Part shown: piece by piece, positions 9,164 through 16,443 of the stretch
Layout of the letters: every line of letters starts with the position of its first letter
Position numbering within the stretch: position 1 is the stretch's first letter
Origin: an uncultured Ruminococcus sp.
GTDB lineage: Bacteria > Bacillota > Clostridia > Oscillospirales > Ruminococcaceae
Direction: 5' to 3'
DNA length: 64,000 nucleotides
NCBI GenBank assembly: GCA_947624255.1
Contig: CANQJO010000008.1
Location: 1-64,000 of the forward strand
Position numbers and translations under genes: made by a program
Notes under the pieces: generated by a model
What the model was told of the DNA's origin: nothing
Seen by the model: only the letters and a program-made list of their open reading frames with translations
Databases searched by the model: none

Positions 9164-10580
9164 TCTTTCCTTTTTTCTTTTCAATTTCACGCTTTTTCTT
9201 TTCCTGCTCCACAAGCTTTGAAATATAGTCCCCCTGTGAAATTTCATAATAGGTCTTGACGATTTCGGAATATGTGGTATACCGTTCTTCCAGATTATGA
9301 AATTCAGCGGCAAGAGCCTCCGCCTTTTTGTCAACGTTGGCTTTTAAGGCACGGATGCGTTCAATGCCGCTTTCATCGGTAACGTGAATACGTTCCGCGG
9401 TCTGTGAAAAGATTTTCAGCTTTAGCTGTTCGGCGGCGGTAAGCTCCGATTTGGCTTTAAGTTCAAAATACTTTTCACAATGGACGATAACCGTTTGAAG
9501 CTGCTCCCCGTTTTGAGTAAGCTTGTTAAGCTCGGCTTTGGCGTTTTGATAGGCTTCTTTCGCGGAGTTCAGTTTTCCCTCCAGTTCGCCTATCGAGGAA
9601 ATATGCTCACGGTTTATGACAGCAAGCTGCGCCGCGAGAGTGTAAACGGTAAAATCATTTTGTACCGAGTAGGGCAGCTTGCGGCTGTACTTTTTGGGAG
9701 TTTTCATGTTTGCCTTGACAAGCTCGCTGACTTCGTAAATTCTCTTGTAGTAAATGCTGTTAAGCTCGTTTATGTCACGCTTCGGACGTTTCGCTATCCC
9801 GCTTTCGGCTGCGGCAATTCGTATTCGCTCCGATAGACTTTCCTCGGTGTAGTCCTCACCTAAAGTTTTCGTTCGGACAAAGCGCTCCTGTCCTTCCGCC
9901 CGTACCGCAAGATATTTCCCCCGTTTAACAGTATAGCCTGCCTTTTCCAATTCCGAGATAAGTCTGTCTACCGAATCGACGTTCATCACAAGCTTGTCAA
10001 TGGCAAGCCGTATCTGCTGTTTCCAAGAGGTCCCCTTTTTCTTGTTGTCCCATTCGTTGTATTTCAGCGAACGGGATTTTTTATTTGACCTGATAGTCTG
10101 TATGCCATAATTCATACAAAGCGTATCGGACAAACTGCGTACAGCGGCAAGCGTGGTCTGATTATCGTTGAACTTTACGCCGTTAAAATCGTAAGTGTTT
10201 ATGATGATGTGCGAATGGATATGTCCCTTGTCAAGATGTGTTGATACAAGTATCTGCCGCTCCGATCCGAAAGCTGCCGCCGCCCATTCCTTTGCAATTT
10301 CGTGCGCCTGTTCGGGAGAAACGTTATCGGCAGGGCTGAACGATTGAATATAGTGTATCGCCTTAATAGGCGTTTTTTCATTTTTGCATACCGCTTCGTT
10401 GAATTTGTGCTTTGAGTATTCCTCAAAAACTGTTTTCATTTCAAGGTATGCGACGGCGGGAACGGTGGAGCAGTTCAGTCCCGAAACCAAAAGCAGATTA
10501 TCGGTTTTTTCGGGATTGGCTATGTAGGCTAAACTTCTGTTAGGCGTAGACCTGATACATATTGATTTAATATAAGGCAT
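9156..10580 (-). CDS. Relaxase / mobilization nuclease
   Basis: A protein of 474 residues that nicks DNA at oriT and pilots the strand during conjugation. The N-terminal relaxase domain has the metal-binding three-histidine signature HLDKGHIHSH at residues 115-124, preceded by IHYIQSFSP near residue 75 and followed by LCMNYGIQTI; Y19 is a candidate nucleophile. Residues 330-474 are mostly coiled-coil and end in a Lys/Glu-rich tail. The gene overlaps the upstream mobC-like gene by 52 bases, the usual relaxosome arrangement. The candidate oriT lies just upstream of mobC. The family is clear; the MOB class was not determined. Confidence 0.92.
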   Translation of the reverse strand: MPYIKSICIRSTPNRSLAYIANPEKTDNLLLVSGLNCSTVPAVAYLEMKTVFEEYSKHKFNEAVCKNEKTPIKAIHYIQSFSPADNVSPEQAHEIAKEWAAAAFGSERQILVSTHLDKGHIHSHIIINTYDFNGVKFNDNQTTLAAVRSLSDTLCMNYGIQTIRSNKKSRSLKYNEWDNKKKGTSWKQQIRLAIDKLVMNVDSVDRLISELEKAGYTVKRGKYLAVRAEGQERFVRTKTLGEDYTEESLSERIRIAAAESGIAKRPKRDINELNSIYYKRIYEVSELVKANMKTPKKYSRKLPYSVQNDFTVYTLAAQLAVINREHISSIGELEGKLNSAKEAYQNAKAELNKLTQNGEQLQTVIVHCEKYFELKAKSELTAAEQLKLKIFSQTAERIHVTDESGIERIRALKANVDKKAEALAAEFHNLEERYTTYSEIVKTYYEISQGDYISKLVEQEKKKREIEKKKGKTI

Positions 10581-10870
10581 AGTTCCTCGTGTTCTCCTTT
10601 CAGCTTTTCAATGTCCGCTGCATAAAGATTATGCGTTTCGTTTGATTTCCTCGCGATTTGGTTTATGGATACGCCGATACGGTTCATAGCTTTGATAACA
10701 TCTCGGCTTTCGGAATTTTCAAGCCGCATAATTTTCCCGTCTATCGCCATTCGTTGTATATAGGTGGCGGGTTTCATTTTTACGCCTGCGGCTCTTTGCT
10801 CGACCCTGCTCCATTCATCAATAGAAAACTTGACCTGCTTACATTTGATTTGCTTTTTTATCTTTGGCAT
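10529..10870 (-). CDS. MobC-like relaxosome accessory protein
   Basis: A protein of 113 residues of the plasmid-mobilization MobC type. It has a basic ribbon-helix-helix-like N-terminus (KIKKQIKCKQVKFSIDEW) and the family signature MNRIGVSINQIARKSNE around residue 66. MobC proteins bind near oriT and help the relaxase open the nick site. It overlaps the relaxase start by 52 bases, so the two are co-translated. Upstream, 30 to 150 bases away, is the large inverted repeat proposed as oriT. Confidence 0.85.
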   Translation of the reverse strand: MPKIKKQIKCKQVKFSIDEWSRVEQRAAGVKMKPATYIQRMAIDGKIMRLENSESRDVIKAMNRIGVSINQIARKSNETHNLYAADIEKLKGEHEELCLILNQYVSGLRLTEV

Positions 10871-10903
10871 TACTTCGTTTTTCCTCCGTTCTTAAAAAGG
10901 GTT

Positions 10904-11012
10904 TTAGGGATTTTTCCCTAAGTCATATCTAACAAAATCCTGCGGCGGTTTTTGAAAACGTCCAAATTCTGCCCCAACCGTGCGGCTGGATTTTGGTTAG
11001 ATATGGGAAAAA
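10904..11012. other. Candidate origin of transfer (oriT) with inverted repeats
   Basis: The 517-base gap 10871-11387 starts with a perfect short inverted repeat (TTAGGG/CCCTAA, 10904-10921) followed by a long imperfect one. The left arm at 10911-10940 contains CATATCTAACAAAATCC and the right arm at 10988-11012 contains GGATTTTGGTTAGATATGGG, with about 47 bases between them. Its position directly upstream of mobC and the relaxase gene is where oriT usually lies. The nick site was not identified. The rest of the gap holds a hairpin terminator at 11070-11116 and about 270 bases of AT-rich DNA with no clear feature. Confidence 0.5.
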
Positions 11013-11069
11013 GGATATGCTTTTTCTGTGCTTGCTACGCATACCCTAACGAAAAATTAGCGTAAAAAA

Positions 11070-11116
11070 CAAACCGAAAAGCGTTCCTCATAAGGAAGGA
11101 CGTTTTTCGGTTTTTG
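11070..11116. terminator. Bidirectional hairpin terminator
   Basis: A long stem with arms AAACCGAAAAGCGTTCCT and its near-complement around the loop CATA, flanked by A-rich and T-rich tracts on the two sides, so it can work in both directions. Part of the stem (CCTTCCTTAT on the minus strand) recurs at 11261 and 24897. Confidence 0.6.
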
Positions 11117-11387
11117 TTCTTATTATAATAGTATAAAATCTATATGGCATTTTATGATTTGTTGAAATTAATGATTTTCATGCTTATATATTGTATATGT
11201 TTACAAATTTTGTTTTGACAAAAATATAATTCTTTATACGACGGGAGATAAATCAATGAAATGTCCTTCCTTATGAGAGTGGAAAATACTCGCCGCATTT
11301 TCTATCTTCTCAAGGATTATTTTACTGCCAAATTTATCGCCGTAGGGCAGTATCTACTGAATATTATAAAAATAACGGAGGTAAAAC

Positions 11388-12314
11388 ATGCCAAGAAGAA
11401 TTACAAGTATCAATCCTGAGCAGCAGCGGTTTTCTGTCTGGCTTAATTACTGGCTGGAGGTTTATGCAAAACCTAATGTAACTATAAGTACATATAAAGG
11501 TTACAATAATATGGTAAAAAGGCATATCATCCCAAAGCTCGGAGAAGTTAAGCTGTGCGGTTTGACCGTTGGAAAGCTTCAGACGTTTTTTAATGCAATG
11601 GCTAAGTGTGAAAATTCTTTTAACAAAAACATAACGCTTTCGCAGAAAACATTAAAGAATATCTATGATGTTATGCATATAGCGCTAAAGTCGGCTGTTG
11701 AGGCGGGAATCATTACCGAAAACAACCTTGAAAAAATCGTCATGCCCAAATGTTCGGATAGAAATGAAAATTTTCTTGATTTAAACGAACAGGTAACGCT
11801 TTTACAGTATGCTAAAAATCTTGACAGCTTGGCGGCTTGCGGAATTGTTCTTCTGCTGGATATGGGATTGAAAAAGAAAGAACTGCTGTCTCTTAAATGG
11901 TCGGATATTGATTTCAAAAGCCATATTCTTGTGCTTTCAAACAGAAAGATACCAATTGTACAGTCCGATTGTGAGTATCTTAACAAACATAAGAAGAAGC
12001 AGAGGACAGCTATGGAGAAAAAGGGACTCCTTCAAACCGATGATACTTTGGTTCTTGCAAACAGAAAGTTTTCAAAGTATACTTCGGAGGGATATAACCG
12101 TTTTATTAAGCGCGCTGCCGATAATTGTGGATTTGACAACATAACTGCAACAACATTGAGAAATACTTTTGGAGCGGAATGTATAAGAATAGGCGGCTCC
12201 TTGCCGATAGTTTCTTATTTAATGGGAGATTGCTGCGTTCGCATAACGAGGCAAAGGTATAAGAAATTAATTGAGGAATTGTCAAGTGACAATTCCCCAT
12301 TTGAATCGGTATAA
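11388..12314 (+). CDS. Tyrosine-recombinase-like integrase with altered catalytic residues
   Basis: A protein of 308 residues with the two-domain layout of phage-type integrases: an N-terminal SAM-like DNA-binding domain (residues 1-120, with FSVWLNYWLEVYAKPNVTIS) and a C-terminal catalytic-like domain. The first catalytic Arg box reads DMGLKKKELLSLKW near residue 160, with Lys where Arg is expected. The HxLR box reads TTLRNTF near residue 255, keeping Arg but replacing the His. The next His box reads GDCC. The Tyr in RQRYKK near residue 290 is present. Activity is therefore doubtful; it may be a regulatory or decayed paralogue, while the serine recombinase at 26587 would be the true integrase. 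The start has GGAGGT 7 bases upstream. Confidence 0.8.
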   Translation: MPRRITSINPEQQRFSVWLNYWLEVYAKPNVTISTYKGYNNMVKRHIIPKLGEVKLCGLTVGKLQTFFNAMAKCENSFNKNITLSQKTLKNIYDVMHIALKSAVEAGIITENNLEKIVMPKCSDRNENFLDLNEQVTLLQYAKNLDSLAACGIVLLLDMGLKKKELLSLKWSDIDFKSHILVLSNRKIPIVQSDCEYLNKHKKKQRTAMEKKGLLQTDDTLVLANRKFSKYTSEGYNRFIKRAADNCGFDNITATTLRNTFGAECIRIGGSLPIVSYLMGDCCVRITRQRYKKLIEELSSDNSPFESV

Positions 12315-12367
12315 TACACATATTATTGGTCAAAGCATAATTCATTTAAATATACATTTATAGTATA

Positions 12368-12418
12368 CGACGGCTAAGCAATTCCGCTGCAAATTTACTT
12401 TGAATTGCTTAGTCGTCG
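12368..12418. terminator. Convergent hairpin between integrase and XRE genes
   Basis: A near-perfect 17-pair stem (arms CGACGGCTAAGCAATTC and GAATTGCTTAGTCGTCG, one G-T mismatch) with a 17-base loop. The right arm overlaps the last codons of the XRE gene. No strong T run follows on either side, so it may act as a bidirectional terminator or mRNA barrier. Confidence 0.45.
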
Positions 12419-12735
12419 CTGCTTATCATTTTTTCGTAAAAGTCTATCAGAATATCCGCCTTATCCTTTGGTAAAGAACGATAGAACGATACGATTCGTT
12501 TTTCTCCGTCAGATAGGATAGTAATTTCGTTATTTTCATTGAAAAATTCAGATAATGTGATATTCAATGCGTCAGCCAGCGTCTGTAAAGTTTTCATTGT
12601 AGGTTGTTTTTTGCCGCTTTCAAGATTTCTAATATGATTTTCAGAAACTCCGCTGAGCCTTGAAAGTTTATATACGCTCATATGTTTAAGATTTCTCCAG
12701 TAGTACAACCGTTTACTGAACTCCATTGTGTTCAC
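12409..12735 (-). CDS. XRE-family helix-turn-helix regulator
   Basis: A protein of about 105-108 residues. The N-terminal 65 residues form a Cro/CI-type helix-turn-helix domain (VYKLSRLSGVSENHIRNLES, then PTMKTLQTLADALNITLSEF). The C-terminal 40 residues are a short helical region. An in-frame ATG at 12726 is the alternative start. An 18-base perfect palindrome lies directly upstream, suggesting autorepression. It lies between the recombinase-like gene and the agr-like genes, divergent from the latter, so it may control element functions. Confidence 0.88.
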   Translation of the reverse strand: MNTMEFSKRLYYWRNLKHMSVYKLSRLSGVSENHIRNLESGKKQPTMKTLQTLADALNITLSEFFNENNEITILSDGEKRIVSFYRSLPKDKADILIDFYEKMISSDD

Positions 12736-12744
12736 CTCAATCCT

Positions 12745-12762
12745 GTTGACTTTAAAGTCAAC
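12745..12762. promoter_or_regulatory. 18-bp palindromic operator candidate
   Basis: A perfect palindrome, GTTGACTTTAAAGTCAAC, 10 bases upstream of the XRE gene start. On the minus strand it lies just downstream of AT-rich -10-like sequence (TATACT/TATATT), so a bound dimer would cover the start of transcription. It is the likely binding site of the adjacent XRE protein (inference from position). Confidence 0.55.
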
Positions 12763-12815
12763 TCATATAATATAGTATAACCTAAAATTTTTCTTTTGAT
12801 AAGCTATCTAAAGGG

Positions 12816-12844
12816 TTGATTTTTTTATTCTAAAGGTGTATAAT
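12816..12844 (+). promoter_or_regulatory. Promoter candidate upstream of response regulator (distal)
   Basis: TTGATT and TATAAT separated by exactly 17 bases, about 110 bases before the response-regulator ATG. Confidence 0.5.
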
Positions 12845-12876
12845 AAAATATGTAAGTATAAAAACACCTTTTTATG

Positions 12877-12905
12877 TTTACATTTAATAAGTTTTGTGGT
12901 ATAAT
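12877..12905 (+). promoter_or_regulatory. Promoter candidate of response regulator/kinase operon (proximal)
   Basis: TTTACA and TATAAT with a 17-base spacer and an extended -10 (TGGTATAAT). It lies 48 bases before the response-regulator ATG, which is itself preceded by GGGAGAG. Confidence 0.6.
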
Positions 12906-12953
12906 TTACTCATAAAATGTCAAATGGAGCAACATTTGGGAGAGTGATAAGTT

Positions 12954-13682
12954 ATGCTGCGCATTGCTGTTTGTGATGACGAGAAAAAAATGATTGGAGA
13001 AATATGTAACCTCATATCTGCGTATTGTGAGAAAAAGCAGATTGAATATAAAATATTTCCATATATTGACGGAGAAGATCTGTTGAAGTCTGGGGAGCAT
13101 TTTGATATACTCTTTCTTGACATTGAAATGAAACATATGGACGGAATTGTAACTGCCGAACATATTAGAGAACAAGATATGAATGTTCCGATTGTTTACA
13201 TAACAAGTTATAAAGACCAATGGCGCAGAGCCTTTAAGGTTCACGCATTTGGATATATAACCAAACCTATAAAAGAGAATGAGCTGTATAGCGTTATGGA
13301 CGATTATCTAAGCTCTGTTCATGACGCTAATGATGATACTCTTATTCTTCCTACCGATGACGGAGTTGCATATTTCAAAATGAACGAGATATATTGTTTT
13401 ATGTTTGAAGCAAAGAAAAAGGTGTATGTACATACTGCTGATGAACGAATTTTGGTAAGAGAACACTTAGCAAATATTTATGAAAAACTTGATAAAACTC
13501 AATTTTATCAATCCAGACGCGACTGCGTTCTGAGCTTAAGGTATGTAAGCAGGATTCAGAATGAATTTGTCATAGTAATGAGAAACGGGGATATGTTACC
13601 GTTGGCTCAGAAAAAGAAAGATGACTTTACCAATAAATTGTCTACTTATTTTGTAGATAAATTGAAAGGGCGAAATGTATGA
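12954..13682 (+). CDS. LytTR-family response regulator (AgrA-like)
   Basis: A protein of 242 residues. Residues 1-120 form a receiver domain with acidic residues in VCDDEKK, the phosphoacceptor D56 in FLDIEM, Thr in YITSYK and Lys in TKPIKE. The C-terminal part (about residues 130-235) is a LytTR DNA-binding domain (VYVHTADERILVREHLANIY, FYQSRRDCVLSLRYVSRI). This architecture is that of AgrA/ComE-type regulators, which bind paired direct repeats; such repeats are found at 15036-15067 before the agrD-like gene. The stop overlaps the kinase start by 4 bases (ATGA). Confidence 0.92.
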   Translation: MLRIAVCDDEKKMIGEICNLISAYCEKKQIEYKIFPYIDGEDLLKSGEHFDILFLDIEMKHMDGIVTAEHIREQDMNVPIVYITSYKDQWRRAFKVHAFGYITKPIKENELYSVMDDYLSSVHDANDDTLILPTDDGVAYFKMNEIYCFMFEAKKKVYVHTADERILVREHLANIYEKLDKTQFYQSRRDCVLSLRYVSRIQNEFVIVMRNGDMLPLAQKKKDDFTNKLSTYFVDKLKGRNV

Positions 13683-14983
13683 ATAGTGAGTTAATTGCTT
13701 TTGTTAGTCAAAGTATAAGTACGGCTGTAATGAATTTGCTTTTATTTTTATTTTATAAGAAGATTTATGAGCCAAAATATAGTAATAGACTTCTGTATAT
13801 TTTTTCATATTTGCTAACATCTTTTTTATTTATTTTAGTTAATCAGACGGCGTCTCATTTAGCTATTCCATTATTGAATACCGTATATTCATTTATTTAT
13901 TTCAATGTTATTTGCTTGATTTTATTTAAAAGTACAATAAAAAAATGTTTTATGTATAATATTTTATATCTACTTGTTTTAATATTTATAGATACATTGA
14001 CGGTTGCATTTGGGACGGTAATTAAGCATGAAAATTTTATGGAAGTGGTTTCAGATTCACAATATTTGACGATAAGTTGTATAACAAATATTTTGGTAAT
14101 GGTGTTAGTATGGTTTATATTTATTTCTATAATTTCAAAGGATAAATTAGCAACGATAAAATATAAGCAGCTTATTTTATTAACAATATTTAGTGCCTTT
14201 GCAGCTTTCGTTGAATATAATTTTACGTTAAGAATAAATAATAGTAAAGACGGCATAATTACAATTTGTATTTTGCTAGGTTTTCTTTTTTTGAGTGTTT
14301 TGATTGTGTACTTTACAAAAGAGATTGTAAAATCATATGAAACTAATCATTTACTTGAATTGATGAAGTTCCAAAATGCTATTCAATTAGAATATTACAA
14401 TGAAATGAATCAAAAATATGAAGAATCTAGGAAAATTATTCATGATATAAATAAGCATTTGTCGGTTTTGAATTCCCTGAATAATCAAAATGATGTTGAT
14501 GCAAAAACATATGGCAAGATGATTGAAAGTCAAGTGGAATCCCTGTTTTGCGGTTTTCAATGCACAAATAAAATATTAAGTATTATTATGGGACAAAAAA
14601 TCAATGAAGCAGAAAATATTGGCATAAAAATTACAACAAAAATTGAAGATATTACTCTTGATTTTTTGGATGATATTGATATAACAGCAATATTTGCCAA
14701 TTTATGGGACAATGCTATTGAGGCGTGTAAAAAGGTTAGTAATACAGATAGGTTTATTAACATTATAATAGGGCAAGTCAATGAATTTGTAGTTATTAGT
14801 TTTGAAAATAGTTTTAATGGACAGATATATGAAAATAACGATGTATTATTGTCTACTAAGGAGCAACATGATGGTATCGGGATTTCAATAATGAAAGCTT
14901 CGGTAAAAAAATATAATGGCTTTATTAATTTTGAACATGATTTGAATATTTTTAAAGTTAAACTTATGATTCCTTTAGTGTAA
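13679..14983 (+). CDS. GHKL-type sensor histidine kinase (AgrC-like)
   Basis: A protein of 434 residues with five or six hydrophobic membrane segments in the first 200 residues, as in peptide-pheromone receptors of the AgrC type. The dimerisation/phosphoacceptor segment is KIIHDINKHLSVLN with H255. The GHKL ATPase domain has NLWDNAIEAC (N box) near residue 344 and HDGIGISIMK (G box) near residue 397. It is translationally coupled to the LytTR regulator. Expected role: sensing the cyclic peptide made from the AgrD-like precursor encoded downstream. A terminator follows it. Confidence 0.92.
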   Translation: MNSELIAFVSQSISTAVMNLLLFLFYKKIYEPKYSNRLLYIFSYLLTSFLFILVNQTASHLAIPLLNTVYSFIYFNVICLILFKSTIKKCFMYNILYLLVLIFIDTLTVAFGTVIKHENFMEVVSDSQYLTISCITNILVMVLVWFIFISIISKDKLATIKYKQLILLTIFSAFAAFVEYNFTLRINNSKDGIITICILLGFLFLSVLIVYFTKEIVKSYETNHLLELMKFQNAIQLEYYNEMNQKYEESRKIIHDINKHLSVLNSLNNQNDVDAKTYGKMIESQVESLFCGFQCTNKILSIIMGQKINEAENIGIKITTKIEDITLDFLDDIDITAIFANLWDNAIEACKKVSNTDRFINIIIGQVNEFVVISFENSFNGQIYENNDVLLSTKEQHDGIGISIMKASVKKYNGFINFEHDLNIFKVKLMIPLV

Positions 14984-14997
14984 ACCGAATAAGTTGT

Positions 14998-15036
14998 AAA
15001 AATTGGCTGAAATTTGCATTTTTAGCCAATTTTTTG
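14998..15036 (+). terminator. Terminator after histidine kinase gene
   Basis: Stem AAAATTGGCT / AGCCAATTTT with a 15-base loop and a T run, 15 bases after the kinase stop. Confidence 0.75.
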
Positions 15037-15067
15037 GCATTCAGGGCGCTATTTTGGCAACCAGGGC
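15036..15067 (+). promoter_or_regulatory. Paired direct repeats, likely LytTR-regulator binding site
   Basis: Two direct repeats GGCATTCAGGGC and GGCAACCAGGGC start exactly 20 bases apart, each preceded by TTTT. The second ends 7 bases before the -35 box of the agrD-like gene. Spacing of about two helical turns just upstream of -35 is how AgrA/ComE-type dimers bind. Assignment to the adjacent regulator is inference. Confidence 0.6.
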
Positions 15068-15074
15068 AAATCTA

Positions 15075-15103
15075 TTGATTTTTTGAATATAATGTAATAT
15101 ACT
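15075..15103 (+). promoter_or_regulatory. Promoter of the agrD-like gene
   Basis: TTGATT and TATACT with a 17-base spacer, 37 bases before the agrD-like ATG and directly downstream of the paired repeats. Confidence 0.6.
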
Positions 15104-15140
15104 AAAAATAGCAAAATTTATAGAAAGGCGGTCTCACATT

Positions 15141-15278
15141 ATGGAGAAAAACAATATAAAAAGAATAGTTTCAAAGGTTATAGCTAATACAGGAATGAAG
15201 TCAGCTAAGATTGAAGCGAGTCAGGCTTGCGTTATGTTTATTTATCAGCCGAAGAAACCTAAATTGCAGAAAAAGTGA
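15141..15278 (+). CDS. agrD: AgrD-like cyclic-lactone autoinducer precursor
   Basis: A 45-residue peptide. The N-terminal amphipathic helix is MEKNNIKRIVSKVIANTG. The core region ASQACVMFIYQPKKPKLQKK has the conserved Cys (C30), an aromatic/hydrophobic ring segment and the QPK-x-P tail expected for AgrD precursors of clostridia. A thiolactone between C30 and I34 or Y35 is the likely product. The ribosome binding site is AAAGGCGG. It is controlled by a promoter with paired repeats and lies downstream of an AgrA/AgrC-like pair. An intact agrB, whose product normally cyclises the peptide, is not seen; a decayed start overlaps the stop codon of this gene. Confidence 0.82.
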   Translation: MEKNNIKRIVSKVIANTGMKSAKIEASQACVMFIYQPKKPKLQKK

Positions 15279-15396
15279 AAAACAATATTATTGATTTATT
15301 TATTACGTTTTCATACAAGGAAATGGGATTTTAGATGAACAAGTTTTTGATGTGGTTAAAGTCAATAAACTAGGGCAGGGCATAAGGTTAACTTAA
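15275..15396 (+). pseudogene. Possible agrB remnant
   Basis: A GTG overlapping the agrD stop (GTGA) opens a frame reading MKNNIIDLFITFSYKEMGF before a TAG; shifting frame continues as ILDEQVFDVVKVNKLGQ. This resembles the N-terminus of AgrB-type membrane proteases in position and style, but it is only about 35 residues long and no conserved Cys/His region is found. Treated as a tentative remnant. Confidence 0.3.
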
Positions 15397-15571
15397 CAGC
15401 TTTTGTTTTAATAGATTACATGTAGTGAATAATCATTCTGAGCAAAAGTTTATTTAGCGGATGCATTTTTATAAATCATTTTATAGCTAAATAATTTTAC
15501 GGAATGTTATAATTGTATGAAAATGCCAAGATATTTTATAAGTATAAATGTAATAAAAATGAAAGTGATAT

Positions 15572-15685
15572 TATAGCAATCCTTAAAATATATTCACACA
15601 ATTTGTAGGGGACGGGTTTTCCGTCCCGCTGCTGGCGGGGAGACCCCGCCCCTATGACAGAACGTTATTTTGTAGGTTTGCTATA
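15572..15685. mobile_element. MITE with GC-rich hairpins
   Basis: A 114-base unit with imperfect terminal inverted repeats of about 20 bases (TATAGCAATCCTTAAAATA on the left, the complement of TATAGCAAACCTACAAAATA on the right), both ending in TA. The centre carries two GC-rich hairpins (GGGACGG/CCGTCCC and GGCGGGG/CCCCGCC). The base composition differs sharply from the AT-rich surroundings. A Tc1/IS630-type origin is possible from the TA ends. Confidence 0.6.
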
Positions 15686-15927
15686 AATTCATAGGTCAGT
15701 ATAAATATAAAGATATATATTTAACGATTTTAAAAACAGCTCAAGAATATAATAATTCTTCAAAGCTGAAAAAAATTCAATTATTGGACGGAGAAATAAC
15801 AAAAGCAGTTATCTACAAGTCAAAGGACGGTATATATTGCAGCTGTTTAGGAATTAAACGGATAATACCCAATATTCTTTGGATTACGCTGCATAATTCA
15901 GTTGTTATTTCTGTGCTTTTGAAATAA
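15686..15927 (+). pseudogene. Orphan coding fragment without start codon
   Basis: The gap 15397-15967 is largely non-coding. Its last part keeps an open frame of about 80 codons without any ATG, GTG or TTG in front, beginning inside the MITE end. It reads in part SKLKKIQLLDGEITKAV and IKRIIPNILWITLHNSV. It could be the 3' end of a gene whose 5' part was lost when the MITE inserted; no family recognised. Confidence 0.3.
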
Positions 15928-15967
15928 ACATAATAAAATCTGAATTCAATAATAAAGGAGTGAAAAA

Positions 15968-16180
15968 ATGAAACAGGAAAAGATTAATAAATTCTATACA
16001 ACACCAATTTCATCCGGTCCTAAGGCTAACGCTGTTAATGGTGGCGGAAGTTGTTGGTTTGCAAGAGACTGTAAAACCGGATTCGGTGCTATTGTAATAA
16101 TTGGCGGCGGTGCAGCTGTTGTTGTTGCAACTGTTGTTCCTGGTGGTTCTGCTGCAGTTGTTGTTGCTGTTGCAGCATAA
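15968..16180 (+). CDS. Candidate RiPP precursor peptide, Gly/Ala/Val-rich with two Cys
   Basis: A 70-residue peptide. Residues 1-24 (MKQEKINKFYTTPISS through NAVN) look like a leader. Residues 25-70 look like a core: GGGSCWFARDCKTGFG with C29 and C35, then two runs dominated by Ala, Val and Gly, including GGGAAVVVATVVPGG. The gene has AAAGGAG seven bases before its ATG. It lies between an agr-like system and a set of radical SAM, PqqD-like, ABC and protease genes, which is the reason for calling it a precursor. The two Cys suit thioether (sactipeptide-like) chemistry and the Val/Ala tail could suit methylation or epimerisation, but the modification is not shown by sequence. A relict of a similar peptide is at 16894. 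Confidence 0.7.
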   Translation: MKQEKINKFYTTPISSGPKANAVNGGGSCWFARDCKTGFGAIVIIGGGAAVVVATVVPGGSAAVVVAVAA

Positions 16181-16199
16181 TAGCATAACTTTATATTTA

Positions 16200-16362
16200 T
16201 GAGCGTGTTCACATAAACCGTGACGCACGTCTTTTTGGCAAATTTTGTCGTATTTGTCGTCAAAAATCCTTGAAATACGGGCGTATTCCTGCGGATTTTT
16301 TCCTAAAATACGGCAAAATTATGCTCAAAAATCCGCACATCAGATTTATGTGAACACGCTCA
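16200..16362. mobile_element. 163-bp MITE with 18-bp perfect inverted repeats and TA duplication
   Basis: Perfect 18-base terminal inverted repeats TGAGCGTGTTCACATAAA (16200-16217 and 16345-16362), flanked on both sides by TA. The interior has no coding capacity. TA target duplication and TIR style fit a non-autonomous IS630/Tc1-mariner element. It lies 19 bases after the precursor stop and may separate the precursor from the maturation genes. Confidence 0.75.
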
Positions 16363-16443
16363 TATTAAAATAAACTATATAAAATAACTTTTCAAAAGCA
16401 CAGAAATTTTATTTTATATTGAAAAATATATTTTTATGCGTTT

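Noticed and set aside
15994..16263. Minus-strand frame of 89 codons opposite the precursor peptide
   Set aside because: Its Thr/Ala repeats merely mirror the Val/Ala/Gly codons of the precursor, which has the ribosome binding site and cluster context.
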